From: Planctomycetota bacterium
Lineage (GTDB): Bacteria; Planctomycetota; Planctomycetia; Pirellulales; Pirellulaceae
NCBI GenBank assembly: GCA_024276655.1
Contig: JAJRWU010000264.1
Location: 1 to 34,102, forward strand
Reading direction: 5' to 3'
DNA: 34,102 nt
Part shown: one piece after another, positions 8,582 through 16,876 of the stretch
Layout: every line of letters starts with the position of its first letter
Position numbering within the stretch: the stretch's first letter is position 1
Notes under the pieces: model-generated
Databases searched by the model: none
What the model saw: the letters and a program-made list of their open reading frames with translations, nothing else
Told to the model about the DNA's origin: nothing
Program-made: the position numbers and the translations under genes

Positions 8582-9028
8582 ATGCAGATTCTTTTTGGAA
8601 TACTTTTGTCGGCGGTGGCTCTGTTTATGATTCTACTGGTGCTCGTCCAGCGAGGACGCGGCGGCGGTTTGGCGGGGGCATTGGGCGGCGCCGGCGGCCA
8701 GAGCGCTTTTGGCGCCAAGGCCGGCGATACGTTTACGTGGGTTACGATCGGCGCCGCGTTGTGTTGGATTTTACTCAGCGTGGCCGCGATCAAAATGCTC
8801 GACGACACCACCGCTAAGATCGGCGGCGATTTGTCGGCGCCGGAACTGAGGAAGCCACGATCGGGGCCCCGAAAACTGGCGATCAAAACGAAGCCGCGCC
8901 GGCCGGCGATTCCGAATCGGCCGCGCCGGCGGGTGCTCCAGATGGTGCTCCAACGGGTGATGCTTCCACGCCCGAGCCAGCGTCTGAAGAATAGCATCTT
9001 GTTCGTCGCGGACGTCGGCGGGAAATAA
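8582..9028 (+). CDS. secG: SecG protein-export subunit, tail apparently frameshifted
   Basis: SecG is a two-helix membrane subunit of the SecYEG translocon. Residues 1-80 look normal: helix 1 FGILLSAVALFMILLVLVQ, the glycine-rich loop RGRGGGLAGALGGAGG with QSAFGAKAGD, and helix 2 TWVTIGAALCWILLSVAAI. TAGGAGAG lies 7 nt before ATG 8582. After about residue 87 the frame as given turns into Arg/Pro-rich sequence and ends at 9028. From 8842 the -1 frame reads GTEEATIGAPKTGDQ and continues as an acidic Ala/Pro-rich tail ending ASTPEPASEE at stop 8992-8994, typical of planctomycete SecG. One missing G near 8842 would join the two. So the biological CDS is probably 8582-8994 with a single-base deletion or sequencing error. 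Confidence 0.88.
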   Translation: MQILFGILLSAVALFMILLVLVQRGRGGGLAGALGGAGGQSAFGAKAGDTFTWVTIGAALCWILLSVAAIKMLDDTTAKIGGDLSAPELRKPRSGPRKLAIKTKPRRPAIPNRPRRRVLQMVLQRVMLPRPSQRLKNSILFVADVGGK

Positions 9029-9037
9029 CGTCTGCAT

Positions 9038-9055
9038 TGGGAAATCGTTTTCCCA
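9038..9055 (+). terminator. Hairpin after secG
   Basis: A perfect 7-bp stem TGGGAAA / TTTCCCA with a TCGT loop, followed by the pyrimidine-rich ctctttctt. It sits between secG and yicC, in the position expected for an intrinsic terminator of the tpiA-secG unit, though the U tract is interrupted. Confidence 0.4.
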
Positions 9056-9101
9056 CTCTTTCTTAAAATATTGACGCTTAAGATATATTGTCGCTTATTA
9101 T

Positions 9102-9986
9102 ATGACGTTGCTTAGCATGACCGGCTTTGGCGAAGCGAGGCTCGAACAAGACGGGCTTTCGCTGGGCGTTGAAGTTCGTTCCATCAACAGCCGCTACTTC
9201 AAACTCTCCACGCGGACGCCGGAAGGTTATGCGCCGGTGGAGCCGCGAATCGAAAGTTTGGTTCGCAAGTTTGTCTCGCGTGGTTCGGTGCAAGTGAGCT
9301 TGCGGGTGGTGCGGGAGTTATCGGCTGACGACTTTCAAATCGACCCCGTCGTTTTGGGCGGGTATTACCGCCAACTCAACGAATTAAGCGGCGAATTGGG
9401 CGCTGAGGCGTTTACAAGGTTAGACGCCTTGCTGACGCTGCCCGGCGTGGCGGTTGAGCGGCAGCGAGCCAGTAGCGATGTTGAACAACGCTGGCCGTTG
9501 GTCCAGGAAACTCTCACCACGGCATTGGAGCGCCTGCGGCAAATGCGGCAAGAGGAGGGCCGGGCGATGGCCCAAGACCTACTCGAAAAATGTGCTGACG
9601 TCGCTGCGCAATTGACAACGGTGGAGCAACGCGCGCCGCTGGTGGCGGAGGCGTATCGGCAACGATTGACCGAACGGCTGAACAAACTGCTGGGCGAACA
9701 CGAAATCAATATCGAACCCCGGGATATTGTCCGCGAAGTGGGCATTTTCGCTGATCGTTGCGATATTTCCGAGGAGACGGTCCGCCTGCGCAGCCACTTG
9801 GCGCAATTTGAGGCGATCATGAAAGAATCGCAAAGCGGCAAGAAATTGGAGTTTCTCATCCAAGAGATGTTTCGGGAAATCAACACCATCGGCTCCAAGG
9901 CGAACAATGCGGAAATTGCCGCCTGCGTGATCGAAATGAAGTCGGCGGTGGAGCGGATGCGTGAAATGGTTCAGAATGTGGAATAA
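9102..9986 (+). CDS. yicC: YicC/YloC family endoribonuclease
   Basis: A 294-residue protein of normal family length. The N-terminus MTLLSMTGFGEARLE matches the conserved MTGFG signature. The C-terminal DUF1732 half carries LEFLIQEMFREINTIGSKA and the family ending ECxxE-like region, here AACVIEMKSAVERMREMVQNVE. YicC proteins are reported to be endoribonucleases; in many bacteria the gene sits next to gmk, as here. The start has no visible Shine-Dalgarno, and an AT-rich TATATT hexamer lies at 9084-9089, so a leaderless or very short leader transcript is possible. Its TAA stop abuts a family-B repeat at 9987, which with an A element fills the gap before gmk. Confidence 0.93.
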   Translation: MTLLSMTGFGEARLEQDGLSLGVEVRSINSRYFKLSTRTPEGYAPVEPRIESLVRKFVSRGSVQVSLRVVRELSADDFQIDPVVLGGYYRQLNELSGELGAEAFTRLDALLTLPGVAVERQRASSDVEQRWPLVQETLTTALERLRQMRQEEGRAMAQDLLEKCADVAAQLTTVEQRAPLVAEAYRQRLTERLNKLLGEHEINIEPRDIVREVGIFADRCDISEETVRLRSHLAQFEAIMKESQSGKKLEFLIQEMFREINTIGSKANNAEIAACVIEMKSAVERMREMVQNVE

Positions 9987-10131
9987 GGCGAGCGGCAGAT
10001 GAAAATTTACCTAATACAAGCACGAAGCGCAAGCGAGTGAATCAGCAAACGGTCATTCCCGCGTAGGTGGGAACCAAAAAATAGTCACGGACTCCCGCTG
10101 CATGCGGGTAAGTTATTTTCTGCCGCTCGCC
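9987..10131 (+). repeat. Family-B inverted-repeat element, copy 1
   Basis: 145 bp bounded by ggcgagcggcaga and its inverse tctgccgctcgcc. The interior contains two further short palindromes: attcccgcgtaggtgggaa and a ctcccgctgcatgcgggt stem. It matches 18595-18739 along its whole length in the opposite orientation. It encodes no protein of its own. The inner ATTCCC...GGGAAT core resembles short palindromes dispersed in many other bacterial genomes. It begins right after the yicC stop codon. Confidence 0.85.
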
Positions 10132-10139
10132 CTAAGCTA

Positions 10140-10240
10140 AGGAATAGTCCTGAATTTATATGCCGAATTAAAAGCCCGGCATTTTCAAAATGCCGGGCTT
10201 TTCTGAACGACAATCGGTAACTTATTTCAGGACTATTCCT
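10140..10240 (+). repeat. Family-A inverted-repeat element, copy 1
   Basis: 101 bp with perfect 15-bp terminal inverted repeats: aggaatagtcctgaa at 10140-10154 and ttcaggactattcct at 10226-10240. In the centre, 10170-10202 is a perfect hairpin with 16-bp arms around aaaagcccggcatttt, followed by T residues, which could also act as a terminator. It lies 8 bp after family-B copy 1 and about 50 bp before gmk. The gmk frame reads back into it, giving a false N-terminal extension. Confidence 0.9.
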
Positions 10241-10291
10241 GAGACTGGAAATTCGATCACACGCTTACTCAAGATGCGTTCTGAACACGCC

Positions 10292-10888
10292 ATGACTCCA
10301 ACGGAGCAGCAAGGGAAACTGGTGATCATTTCCGGGCCTTCGGGCGCCGGAAAAACCACGGTCGTGCGCGCGCTCTTGAAGACCTGCCCCTTGCCGCTGG
10401 TGTTGAGCGTTTCGGCAACCACGCGCCCGCCCCGCATTGGTGAACAAGACGGAGTCGACTATCACTTTCTCACCGACCAAGAGTTCCAGCAACGGCGTGA
10501 ACAAGGCGAGTTCCTGGAATGTTTTGAAGTTTTTGGTCGAGGGTGCTGGTACGGAACGCTGCGAGCCGAGGCGGCCTCTGGTCTTTCCAGCGGGAAATGG
10601 GTAATTTTAGAGGTGGATGTCGACGGCGCGCTGGCTGTTGTCGAGCAATACCCGGCGGCAATCACGATTTTCCTGGAGCCCGGCTCCCCTGAAGAACTCG
10701 AACGCCGTTTGCGGGGCCGAAAGAGCGACTCCGAAGAGGCCATTCAACGTCGTCTTGAAGTGGCCCGGCGAGAAATTTCGTTTGCGGAAAAATACCGCTA
10801 CCACGTCGTGAATGATCAGGTGGATGAGGCTGCGTTGAAACTCTGCGATATCCTAAAAAACGAGGAAAAGAACCCCCATGCTCGATGA
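10292..10888 (+). CDS. gmk: Guanylate kinase
   Basis: Guanylate kinase converts GMP and ATP to GDP and ADP in the cytoplasm. From ATG 10292 it is 198 residues, close to the family norm. The P-loop GPSGAGKT is at residues 15-22, and the GMP-binding region contains [21 protein letters not shown]. The lid region [18 protein letters not shown] is also present. The open frame extends back to 10190, but that part is translated from the family-A repeat and is not family sequence. ATG 10274 is an alternative start; neither has a strong ribosome binding site. The 3' end overlaps rpoZ by 11 bp, indicating one operon with rpoZ and coaC. Confidence 0.96.
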   Translation: MTPTEQQGKLVIISGPSGAGKTTVVRALLKTCPLPLVLSVSATTRPPRIGEQDGVDYHFLTDQEFQQRREQGEFLECFEVFGRGCWYGTLRAEAASGLSSGKWVILEVDVDGALAVVEQYPAAITIFLEPGSPEELERRLRGRKSDSEEAIQRRLEVARREISFAEKYRYHVVNDQVDEAALKLCDILKNEEKNPHAR

Positions 10889-11141
10889 ACTCAAAGAAGA
10901 AGCGATTGTTAACAAAGTCGGCGGGCGATTCAAACTTTCCACCTTAATGCAAAAGCGTTTGGTCCAACTCAACGCCGGCAGCCGCCCGCTGGTTGAAACG
11001 GTGTCGACCAACCAAATGGAAATTGTGCTCCAGGAAATTCTGGAAGACAAAATCTATCTCGACGCCGTCGACATCATGCGCGTCACGGGAAGCAATTCCG
11101 ACGAACAAGACGCTCCGAAGCTCGACATTGGCGAGGTATGA
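10878..11141 (+). CDS. rpoZ: RNA polymerase omega subunit
   Basis: An 87-residue protein that helps assemble RNA polymerase by binding the beta-prime subunit. The conserved stretch [20 protein letters not shown] and the following NAGSRPLVE match the RpoZ/RPB6 fold. A good ribosome binding site (GAGGAAAAG) lies inside the end of gmk. The gene overlaps gmk by 11 bp and coaC by 4 bp (ATGA), so the three are very probably translationally coupled. The order gmk-rpoZ-coaC is a widespread arrangement. Confidence 0.93.
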   Translation: MLDELKEEAIVNKVGGRFKLSTLMQKRLVQLNAGSRPLVETVSTNQMEIVLQEILEDKIYLDAVDIMRVTGSNSDEQDAPKLDIGEV

Positions 11142-11686
11142 TGGGGCTTCAGATCGTGCTCGGCGTCAGCGGCGGCGTGGCGGCGTACAAGTCGGCCATG
11201 CTGGCGAGCAGTTTGGTGCAGCAGGGCGCCAGCGTGCAGGTCGTGCTGACGGCAGCCGCCGAAAACTTCATCGGCGCCGCCACCTTTGAAGCCCTGACCG
11301 CGCAGCCGGTAGTGCGAGATGCGTTCGACGCCGCCTATCCGCTAGGTCCACATATTGCGTTGGCCGATAAAGCCGACCTCTTCTGCGTGGCGCCGGCCAC
11401 GGCCAATTTTCTGGGCAAGGCCGCCAACGGTATTGCCGACGACCTGCTCACCACGCTTTTTCTCTCCATCGCCGCGCCGGTGCTGCTCGCGCCGGCCATG
11501 AATTGCGACATGTGGGCCAAGCCGTCGGTCCAACGCAACGTGAAAACACTACAAGAGGATGGCGTGCATTTCGTAGGCCCGGAGGCCGGCTGGTTGAGCT
11601 GTCGGAAACAGGGGCTGGGCAGAATGTCGGCGCCGGAAAGCATTTGCCGCCGGATTGCGGAATTAGCGTCCTCGCTGGAAGCATAA
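11138..11686 (+). CDS. coaC: Phosphopantothenoylcysteine decarboxylase domain (CoaC only)
   Basis: A 182-residue flavoprotein equal to the N-terminal half of bifunctional CoaBC. It decarboxylates 4'-phosphopantothenoylcysteine to 4'-phosphopantetheine in coenzyme A synthesis. The N-terminus [12 protein letters not shown] binds FMN. His72 in [10 protein letters not shown] is the catalytic His. [10 protein letters not shown] at 118-126 is the PXMNXXMW motif, and [13 protein letters not shown] supplies the C-loop Cys155. The CoaB synthetase half is absent from the ORF and from the next 2 kb, so it must be encoded elsewhere. ATG 11138 overlaps the rpoZ stop, and GAGG precedes it closely; ATG 11141 is an alternative start. 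Confidence 0.93.
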   Translation: MMGLQIVLGVSGGVAAYKSAMLASSLVQQGASVQVVLTAAAENFIGAATFEALTAQPVVRDAFDAAYPLGPHIALADKADLFCVAPATANFLGKAANGIADDLLTTLFLSIAAPVLLAPAMNCDMWAKPSVQRNVKTLQEDGVHFVGPEAGWLSCRKQGLGRMSAPESICRRIAELASSLEA

Positions 11687-11772
11687 TCCGAAAAACCTGC
11701 TTTTTCGCCTCTTTGAATCCTCTCCTAACCGCCTAAATTGCAAAGTGCGACCGATCTTCTCCCAATTCTCGC

Positions 11773-11802
11773 TTGACCCCGCTCTTGTTTGCTGAGTAGA
11801 GT
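11773..11802 (+). promoter_or_regulatory. Candidate promoter for the 11830 gene
   Basis: TTGACC at 11773-11778 and TAGAGT at 11797-11802, 18 bp apart, resembling a sigma-70 promoter. Transcription would start near 11809, about 20 nt before the Shine-Dalgarno GGAGG. Match quality is moderate (4 of 6 at -10). Confidence 0.4.
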
Positions 11803-11829
11803 TAAATGAGGGAAAAGGGAGGTGGAGCC

Positions 11830-12384
11830 ATGCACCCGGTTAATCGAAATTCTACAGTCGCTCGTTATTTCTCTGGTCTTACGGAACAGACCTTTCAGTC
11901 GCAATTGGGCGTGGTTGATACCGAGTTGATCGACTACATCAGCGATTTGCTGGTGCGGTTTATTCACAACGACGACATCTTCAAGATCCGCGACCTCAGC
12001 GGACGGCGCCTCGACGCCATCGGCCAAATGCTCAGAGAGGCCGACGCCCGCATCGGCCAGGCGCGGCGCGAAATTCACCAGCACATAGGCGATTTCACCC
12101 TCTTCTGGACCGGGCTCTATCCTGAGGCACTCCAGCCTGATCGTTCTTCCTCGGAGGAGCGAGCCGAAACATCGCCGCCGAGTAATTACGCCGTACTGGG
12201 AAAACGGGCGTATTTTATCGCCAGCACCATCCCCCTCGATCCTGAAAAAGACGCCTCCGGCAATCTGCTTCAGCGACTCAGCGACCGCTTCGAACTATGC
12301 GCCTACGGCCTGCGCGAAGTGCGGCGGGAATGGGAGCGCCGCGACGACGACGAAGGTTCGCCGCGTCCTTTCTTGATCAACTGA
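11830..12384 (+). CDS. Conserved planctomycete hypothetical protein
   Basis: A 184-residue protein; I cannot assign a function. ATG 11830 is chosen because a very strong Shine-Dalgarno (GGGAGGTGG) lies 7 nt upstream; the ATG at 11806 precedes that site. The sequence is soluble, largely helical and charged, with no signal peptide or membrane segment. Notable segments are YFSGLTEQTFQSQLGVVD, LIDYISDLLVRFIHNDDIF, and HIGDFTLFWTGLYPE near the middle, then GKRAYFIAST. From memory, similar uncharacterised proteins occur in other planctomycetes; I could not search. It has its own candidate promoter and is convergent with the acyltransferase gene 33 bp away. Confidence 0.8.
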   Translation: MHPVNRNSTVARYFSGLTEQTFQSQLGVVDTELIDYISDLLVRFIHNDDIFKIRDLSGRRLDAIGQMLREADARIGQARREIHQHIGDFTLFWTGLYPEALQPDRSSSEERAETSPPSNYAVLGKRAYFIASTIPLDPEKDASGNLLQRLSDRFELCAYGLREVRREWERRDDDEGSPRPFLIN

Positions 12385-12417
12385 GGCCGGGCGACGCCGT
12401 TGGTGAACCGGCGCTGG

Positions 12418-13643
12418 CTAGGGCGCGGCGTCGCGCGGTTGGTACAGCGGAGATTCTTGCGCGAGGGAATCGAGCATGCCTTGGAGGTCGGTTTCCAAAC
12501 GGGCCATGAGCGGGTCTTGCGATTTCTCCCGCGTCCGCTTGGGGCTGACCTCAATCGCCTCGCCGACTTGGAGCACCACGTGCAGCGAGCCATGCACCGT
12601 CGCGACATCGGTCAGGTCTTCCTCGATGCGTTCCACGGTTTCCAGCAAGCGGTCGACCGTGGGCAGCGAGGGAATGTAGTCGGGCATGTAGCAGGAAATC
12701 TGTTGCGAGAGGTAAATATCGGCGAGTTGCTCCCAGCGGCGGGCTCGTTCTTCGGGTGTGACCTTGCCGAGAACCATGTCGGGCAGCAGCTTGATGCGCA
12801 ACGCCTTCACGCGCGGCACGACGACTCCCGTCTTGGCTTCGCCCAGCCATTCTTCCTCCAGCGGTTGGAGCAGGCGGTCGATCAAGCCTTCCAAACGTTG
12901 CGGCCAATCACCTTCTTGAGGATCGCCAAAAAACTCGATTTCCTTGAGGCACAGCAACGCCCGGCTGACCTTATGGATGCGAGAAATGAGCGGCATGTGC
13001 CGTTGCGGCCGCCAACTGAAGCGATGTTCAATGGTCGACAGGATTGGGTCGAGCGTTGCTTCTAGATCGCCGCCAAAGAAATACTTGATCGCCACGGGGT
13101 GAACGACCACCTTGCCGTTGTGTTTCTGGCGTTTCTTGGCCGCCGCTCGGGCAATGAAACTCACGCCCTCCATCATGGCGTGCAGGCGGTCGTTGGTGCG
13201 AGAAACGGCGCCTTCGGGAAACACCACCAACGGGCGATCCGCGTCAGCCAGCATCGAGATCGCCGTGTTAATGGCCTTGCGGTCGATACCTTCGCGGTTC
13301 ACGCTAAAGGCGCCCATTTGGGAATGGCCCAAGCCATGAAGCGGCCTTGGTGGTAGAGGTGCCAACTGGCCATGGCGAATACGTGCGTTTTGGCCTCTCG
13401 GGCCAAGTAGCCGATCACGATGGGGTCGGCCGCGCGGCAATGGTTGGGCGTGAGCATCACGCCATGGCCGGCGTCCAAGGATTCACGCAGTAATTCAACG
13501 CCGCGGCATTCATGGCTGACCACGCCCGCCGAACGACGCAGCCAAATGCTGATCAGATCAAATTTCTGGATGAAACTGGGCCACCAGTTTCCCCGGTGCG
13601 CCGGTACGAAGTGGTACGGCTTTTCAATGATGATTTCTTGCAT
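12418..13643 (-). CDS. PlsC-like 1-acyl-glycerol-3-phosphate acyltransferase, split by a frameshift
   Basis: Two overlapping minus-strand frames together form one acyltransferase. The first (13643 to about 13318) carries motif I NHCRAADP, with His68 and Asp73 as the HX4D catalytic pair, and runs to GRFMAWAIPK. The second (about 13317 to stop 12418) continues with MGAFSVNREGID and motif III VVFPEGAVSRT. One base is missing in the AAATGGG run (plus-strand 13317-13323); adding one A restores AIPK-MGAFSV. The family transfers an acyl chain to lysophosphatidic acid at the inner membrane. About 200 C-terminal residues beyond the acyltransferase domain are of unknown role. The gene may be a real pseudogene or the sequence may hold an error. 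It lies 84 bp after cysC on the same strand. Confidence 0.8.
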
Positions 13644-13708
13644 AACCTTCGACCGTTTCCGTCAGCCCCCATTTCCTTTTTGACCACCATGCGGCCAAAG
13701 AGGCCGCC

Positions 13709-13744
13709 CACCGCTGGAGTTCACGCTTTAGCGTATTTTCCCCC
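13709..13744. repeat. Short family-D repeat, copy 1
   Basis: caccgctggagttcacgctt followed by tagcgtattttccccc. It matches 23146-23180 and, inverted, 33268-33301. The core ACGCTTYAGCGT is a small palindrome. It covers the last codons and the stop of cysC. Confidence 0.55.
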
Positions 13745-14375
13745 GTGAACGAAGGTAAGCGATCACTTCATCGGCCAGCGCCGGCGGCGATTTCTCCCCT
13801 GCCGCCAAATGGATTTCGGCCGCTTCCGGCGCCTCATAAGGCGCATCGATTCCCGTAAAGCCCGGCAGTTTTCCGGCGCGGGCCTGTTTGTAAAGCCCCT
13901 TGGGATCGCGCTGTTCGCAAATTTCCAACGGCGTATCGACAAACACTTCGATAAAATCGCCCTGTTTGCCCCGTTCGCCCTGCCGCTCAATCGCGGCCCG
14001 TGCTGCCTCCCGATCTTCTCGATAGGGGCTCACGAAGGCTGTCAACGCGACCACGCCCGCCTCGCAAAACAGTTCCGCCACACAGGCAATGCGGCGAATG
14101 TTCTCCGCTCGGTCGAGAGCCGAGAAACCCAGCCCAAACCGCTGGGCGAAGGCGTCGTCAAATGTTTCGGCCAGCATTGCGGGGCTGGCGTTGAGCCCGT
14201 GGCGGATGTTGTCGCCATCCAACACAAAACTGCCACACCCCAATTCGTGCAGCTTTTGGTCGACCAAATTCGCGACCGTGCTCTTGCCGCAGCCGCTCAA
14301 ACCCGTGAACCACACAACGCATCCTCGCGGGCGAACCACGGCGTGGGCATGCCAAGTGACTTGTGTCGAATCCAT
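13728..14375 (-). CDS. cysC: Adenylyl-sulfate kinase
   Basis: A 215-residue kinase that phosphorylates adenosine 5'-phosphosulfate to PAPS. The P-loop GLSGCGKS is at residues 25-32 and the substrate motif [10 protein letters not shown] at 53-62. [34 protein letters not shown] and [13 protein letters not shown] follow in normal family order. No sulfate adenylyltransferase is fused or adjacent. The C-terminal five codons and the stop fall inside a family-D repeat, so the tail may have been altered by its insertion. The gene is divergent from the alpha/beta hydrolase gene (249 bp gap, no promoter picked out). It may serve PAPS supply for sulfation rather than assimilation, because the neighbouring CysH looks like the APS type. 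Confidence 0.96.
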   Translation of the reverse strand: MDSTQVTWHAHAVVRPRGCVVWFTGLSGCGKSTVANLVDQKLHELGCGSFVLDGDNIRHGLNASPAMLAETFDDAFAQRFGLGFSALDRAENIRRIACVAELFCEAGVVALTAFVSPYREDREAARAAIERQGERGKQGDFIEVFVDTPLEICEQRDPKGLYKQARAGKLPGFTGIDAPYEAPEAAEIHLAAGEKSPPALADEVIAYLRSRGKIR

Positions 14376-14624
14376 GAAGGGCCTTATGGGGAGAAACTTT
14401 TAGAAATAACCGGCGTTATTTCATTCTGTCTGATTTCGCGGAACAGGGTTGCCAATCTAGAGAGGGAAGCTCGTATTTGCAATGTCGGGCGGGGGAGAGT
14501 TTACGCTGGAGCGTGGGTTTGATTGTCGCACGCACAACCGCCGCCGCCACAAACGGCTTGAAATGAGGCTCGTGATCGATGATAGTTTTAGAGTGCATCC
14601 CAATGGCGTCTAAAAGGCAGACTC

Positions 14625-16862
14625 ATGATACGACGTATTTCTCTTTCCCGACACATGCAACGCGGCTGTCGTGCCGCGGCGGTATTGGTTTTGATGTTGT
14701 CGGTCTTGGCGGGGGCGGCTGCGGAGGCGAACGACCTGCGCGTGTTCCCAACTGGGCAACGGCCCCCCGACGCCCGGCTCAAGGCCCCCAAAGACCTCAA
14801 CGGATATTTTCCACTTCTCGTTCCCGAGAGCAAGGACGCCTGGGAAGTTCGGGCGGCCGAACTTCGCCGACGCGTACAGGTGGCGACCGGAATTTGGCCG
14901 CTTCCGGAAAAAACGCCCCTGAACCCCGTGATTCACGGTAAGGTTTCCAGGCCCGGTTTTACCGTGGAGAAGGTGTATTTTGAGAGCGTGCCGGATCATT
15001 TTGTTACCGGGCTGCTGTTCCGACCCGCCGACGGCAAGTCGAATGTGAAGCGCCCCGGCGTGCTTTGTCCACATGGCCATGGCGGTCGACTGCAAGATTA
15101 CGGCGCCGCCAGAATTCGCCAGTTGATTGCCGACGGCGCTGAGCGTTTTGAGAAATCGGGGCGCTATCCCAAACTAGCCCGATGCGCCCAACTGGCCCGC
15201 ATGGGCTGTGTCGTTTTCATTTTCGATATGCTCGGTTACGCCGACAGCACGCAAATCTCGACGCAGTTGGCCCACCGCTTCGCCAAACAGCGGCCGGATT
15301 TTGAAGGCCAGCAAAGCTGGGGCCTGTTTAGCACGCAGGCCGAAATGCGTCTACAAAGCATTATGGGAATGCAAACCTGGAATTCCATTCGCGCACTCGA
15401 CTTCCTGGAGCAATTGCCGGAGGTCGACGGCAGCCGACTGGCGGTGACCGGCGGCAGCGGCGGCGGCACGCAAACCATTCTCTTGTGCGCCATCGATTCT
15501 CGCCCCGCGGCGGCTTTTCCCAACGGCATGGTTTCCACCGCGATGCAGGGCGGTTGCACATGCGAGAACTGCACGTTGCTGCGAGTCGGTACGGGGAATG
15601 TCGAATTGGCGGCCTTGTTCGCCCCCAAGCCGCAAGCCATGACCGCCGCCAACGATTGGACCCGCGACATGATGTCCAAGGGCTATCCTGAGCTTCGTCA
15701 AGTGTATGCCATGTACGGCGCCCAGGAGAATGTCTACTGCCGGCCGTTGCTTTATTTTCCGCACAACTACAACTACGTCAGCCGCGCGACCATGTACGCC
15801 TGGTTCAACAAACATCTGAAAATGGGCTTGAAAGATCCTGTCTTGGAGGAAGACTACGAACCGCTGACTCCCGAGGAATATACGGTTTGGGATGCACAGC
15901 ACCCCAAACCCACGGGCGGCGAAGCCTACGAACGTTCGTTGACGAAATACTTGGCCGAACAATCCGACGCCCAAATAGCCGCCTTGATTCCTCACGATGC
16001 AGATACTTCGGCGCGTTATCGGGAAGTGGTTGGCGGCGCGTTTCGCTCCATCATCGGCCGAGGCCTGGCCCAGCAAAGCGAAATTGTGCGCACCAAGATG
16101 GGCGACCAGAAACAAGATGGCTTCATTCTCTTCAAAGACAAACTGCGGCTGCCGGCGCGCGGGGAAGAACTGCCGGTCGTTTCCTTGTTCCCCACCAAGA
16201 CGGCCTGGAACGGCGATGTCATCATCTGGCTCGATGGCCAAGGCAAGAGCGGCCTGTTGGACGCCTCCGGCAACGTTCGTCCGGAAGTATTGAAGGCGCT
16301 CCAAAGCGGGGCTTCAATCGTTTCGGCCGACCTCTTCCAACAGGGCGAATTTTTGGCGGATGGCCAACCGATTACGCAACAGCGAACGGTGAAGAATCCT
16401 CGCCAAGCCGCGGCCTTTACCTTCGCCTACAACGATACGCTCTTCGCCCGCCGCGTTCACGATATTCTCACACTCATCTCCTGGACCCAAAACGAAAAAC
16501 ATCAGGCCAAACGCATTCACTTGCTGGGCGTGAACGGCGCCGGCGTGCTGGCGGCAGCCGCAAGGGCCATCGCTCCGGAAGCCATTGATCGCGCCGCCAT
16601 CGATACCGGCGGATTTCGTTTCACCAACCTCACCTCCTACCTCTCGCCCGATTTTCTTCCTGGCGCCGTGAAATACGGAGATACGCCCGCGCTGCTCGCG
16701 CTCTCCGCTCCGCAGCCGTTGTGGGTGGCGGGAGAAAACGGCAAGCTGCCCAGCGTTGTCACGCGTAGTTACGCCGCATCGGGCCAGGCGAACAAGGTGG
16801 TGGCGGCGAAATCGACGAAAAACGTGCTTGATTCGGCCGTCAACTGGCTGATCGCGCCCTGA
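14625..16862 (+). CDS. Secreted alpha/beta hydrolase (acetylxylan-esterase-like)
   Basis: A 745-residue exported protein with a signal peptide (hydrophobic AAAVLVLMLSVLAGAAAEA). ATG 14655 is a possible shorter start. Residues about 75-430 form an alpha/beta hydrolase: the oxyanion-side GVLCPHGHGG at 145-154, FIFDMLGYADS at about 198-208, and the nucleophile elbow VTGGSGGGTQ with Ser278. It resembles the large Abhydrolase_7/acetyl-xylan-esterase group abundant in planctomycetes; the reaction is probably hydrolysis of an ester on a polysaccharide. The second half (about 470-745) looks like a degenerate repeat of the fold without a clear Ser. AAAGG lies upstream of the start. The family-A element at 16877 follows the stop closely. 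Confidence 0.85.
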   Translation: MIRRISLSRHMQRGCRAAAVLVLMLSVLAGAAAEANDLRVFPTGQRPPDARLKAPKDLNGYFPLLVPESKDAWEVRAAELRRRVQVATGIWPLPEKTPLNPVIHGKVSRPGFTVEKVYFESVPDHFVTGLLFRPADGKSNVKRPGVLCPHGHGGRLQDYGAARIRQLIADGAERFEKSGRYPKLARCAQLARMGCVVFIFDMLGYADSTQISTQLAHRFAKQRPDFEGQQSWGLFSTQAEMRLQSIMGMQTWNSIRALDFLEQLPEVDGSRLAVTGGSGGGTQTILLCAIDSRPAAAFPNGMVSTAMQGGCTCENCTLLRVGTGNVELAALFAPKPQAMTAANDWTRDMMSKGYPELRQVYAMYGAQENVYCRPLLYFPHNYNYVSRATMYAWFNKHLKMGLKDPVLEEDYEPLTPEEYTVWDAQHPKPTGGEAYERSLTKYLAEQSDAQIAALIPHDADTSARYREVVGGAFRSIIGRGLAQQSEIVRTKMGDQKQDGFILFKDKLRLPARGEELPVVSLFPTKTAWNGDVIIWLDGQGKSGLLDASGNVRPEVLKALQSGASIVSADLFQQGEFLADGQPITQQRTVKNPRQAAAFTFAYNDTLFARRVHDILTLISWTQNEKHQAKRIHLLGVNGAGVLAAAARAIAPEAIDRAAIDTGGFRFTNLTSYLSPDFLPGAVKYGDTPALLALSAPQPLWVAGENGKLPSVVTRSYAASGQANKVVAAKSTKNVLDSAVNWLIAP

Positions 16863-16876
16863 CGCCATCGTCGCCA

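Noticed and set aside
8842-9028. Programmed -1 frameshift in secG
   Set aside because: No slippery heptamer of the X-XXY-YYZ type is visible at the junction; an indel is simpler.
10190-10291. N-terminal extension of guanylate kinase
   Set aside because: It is translated from the right half of the family-A repeat and has no counterpart in the kinase family.
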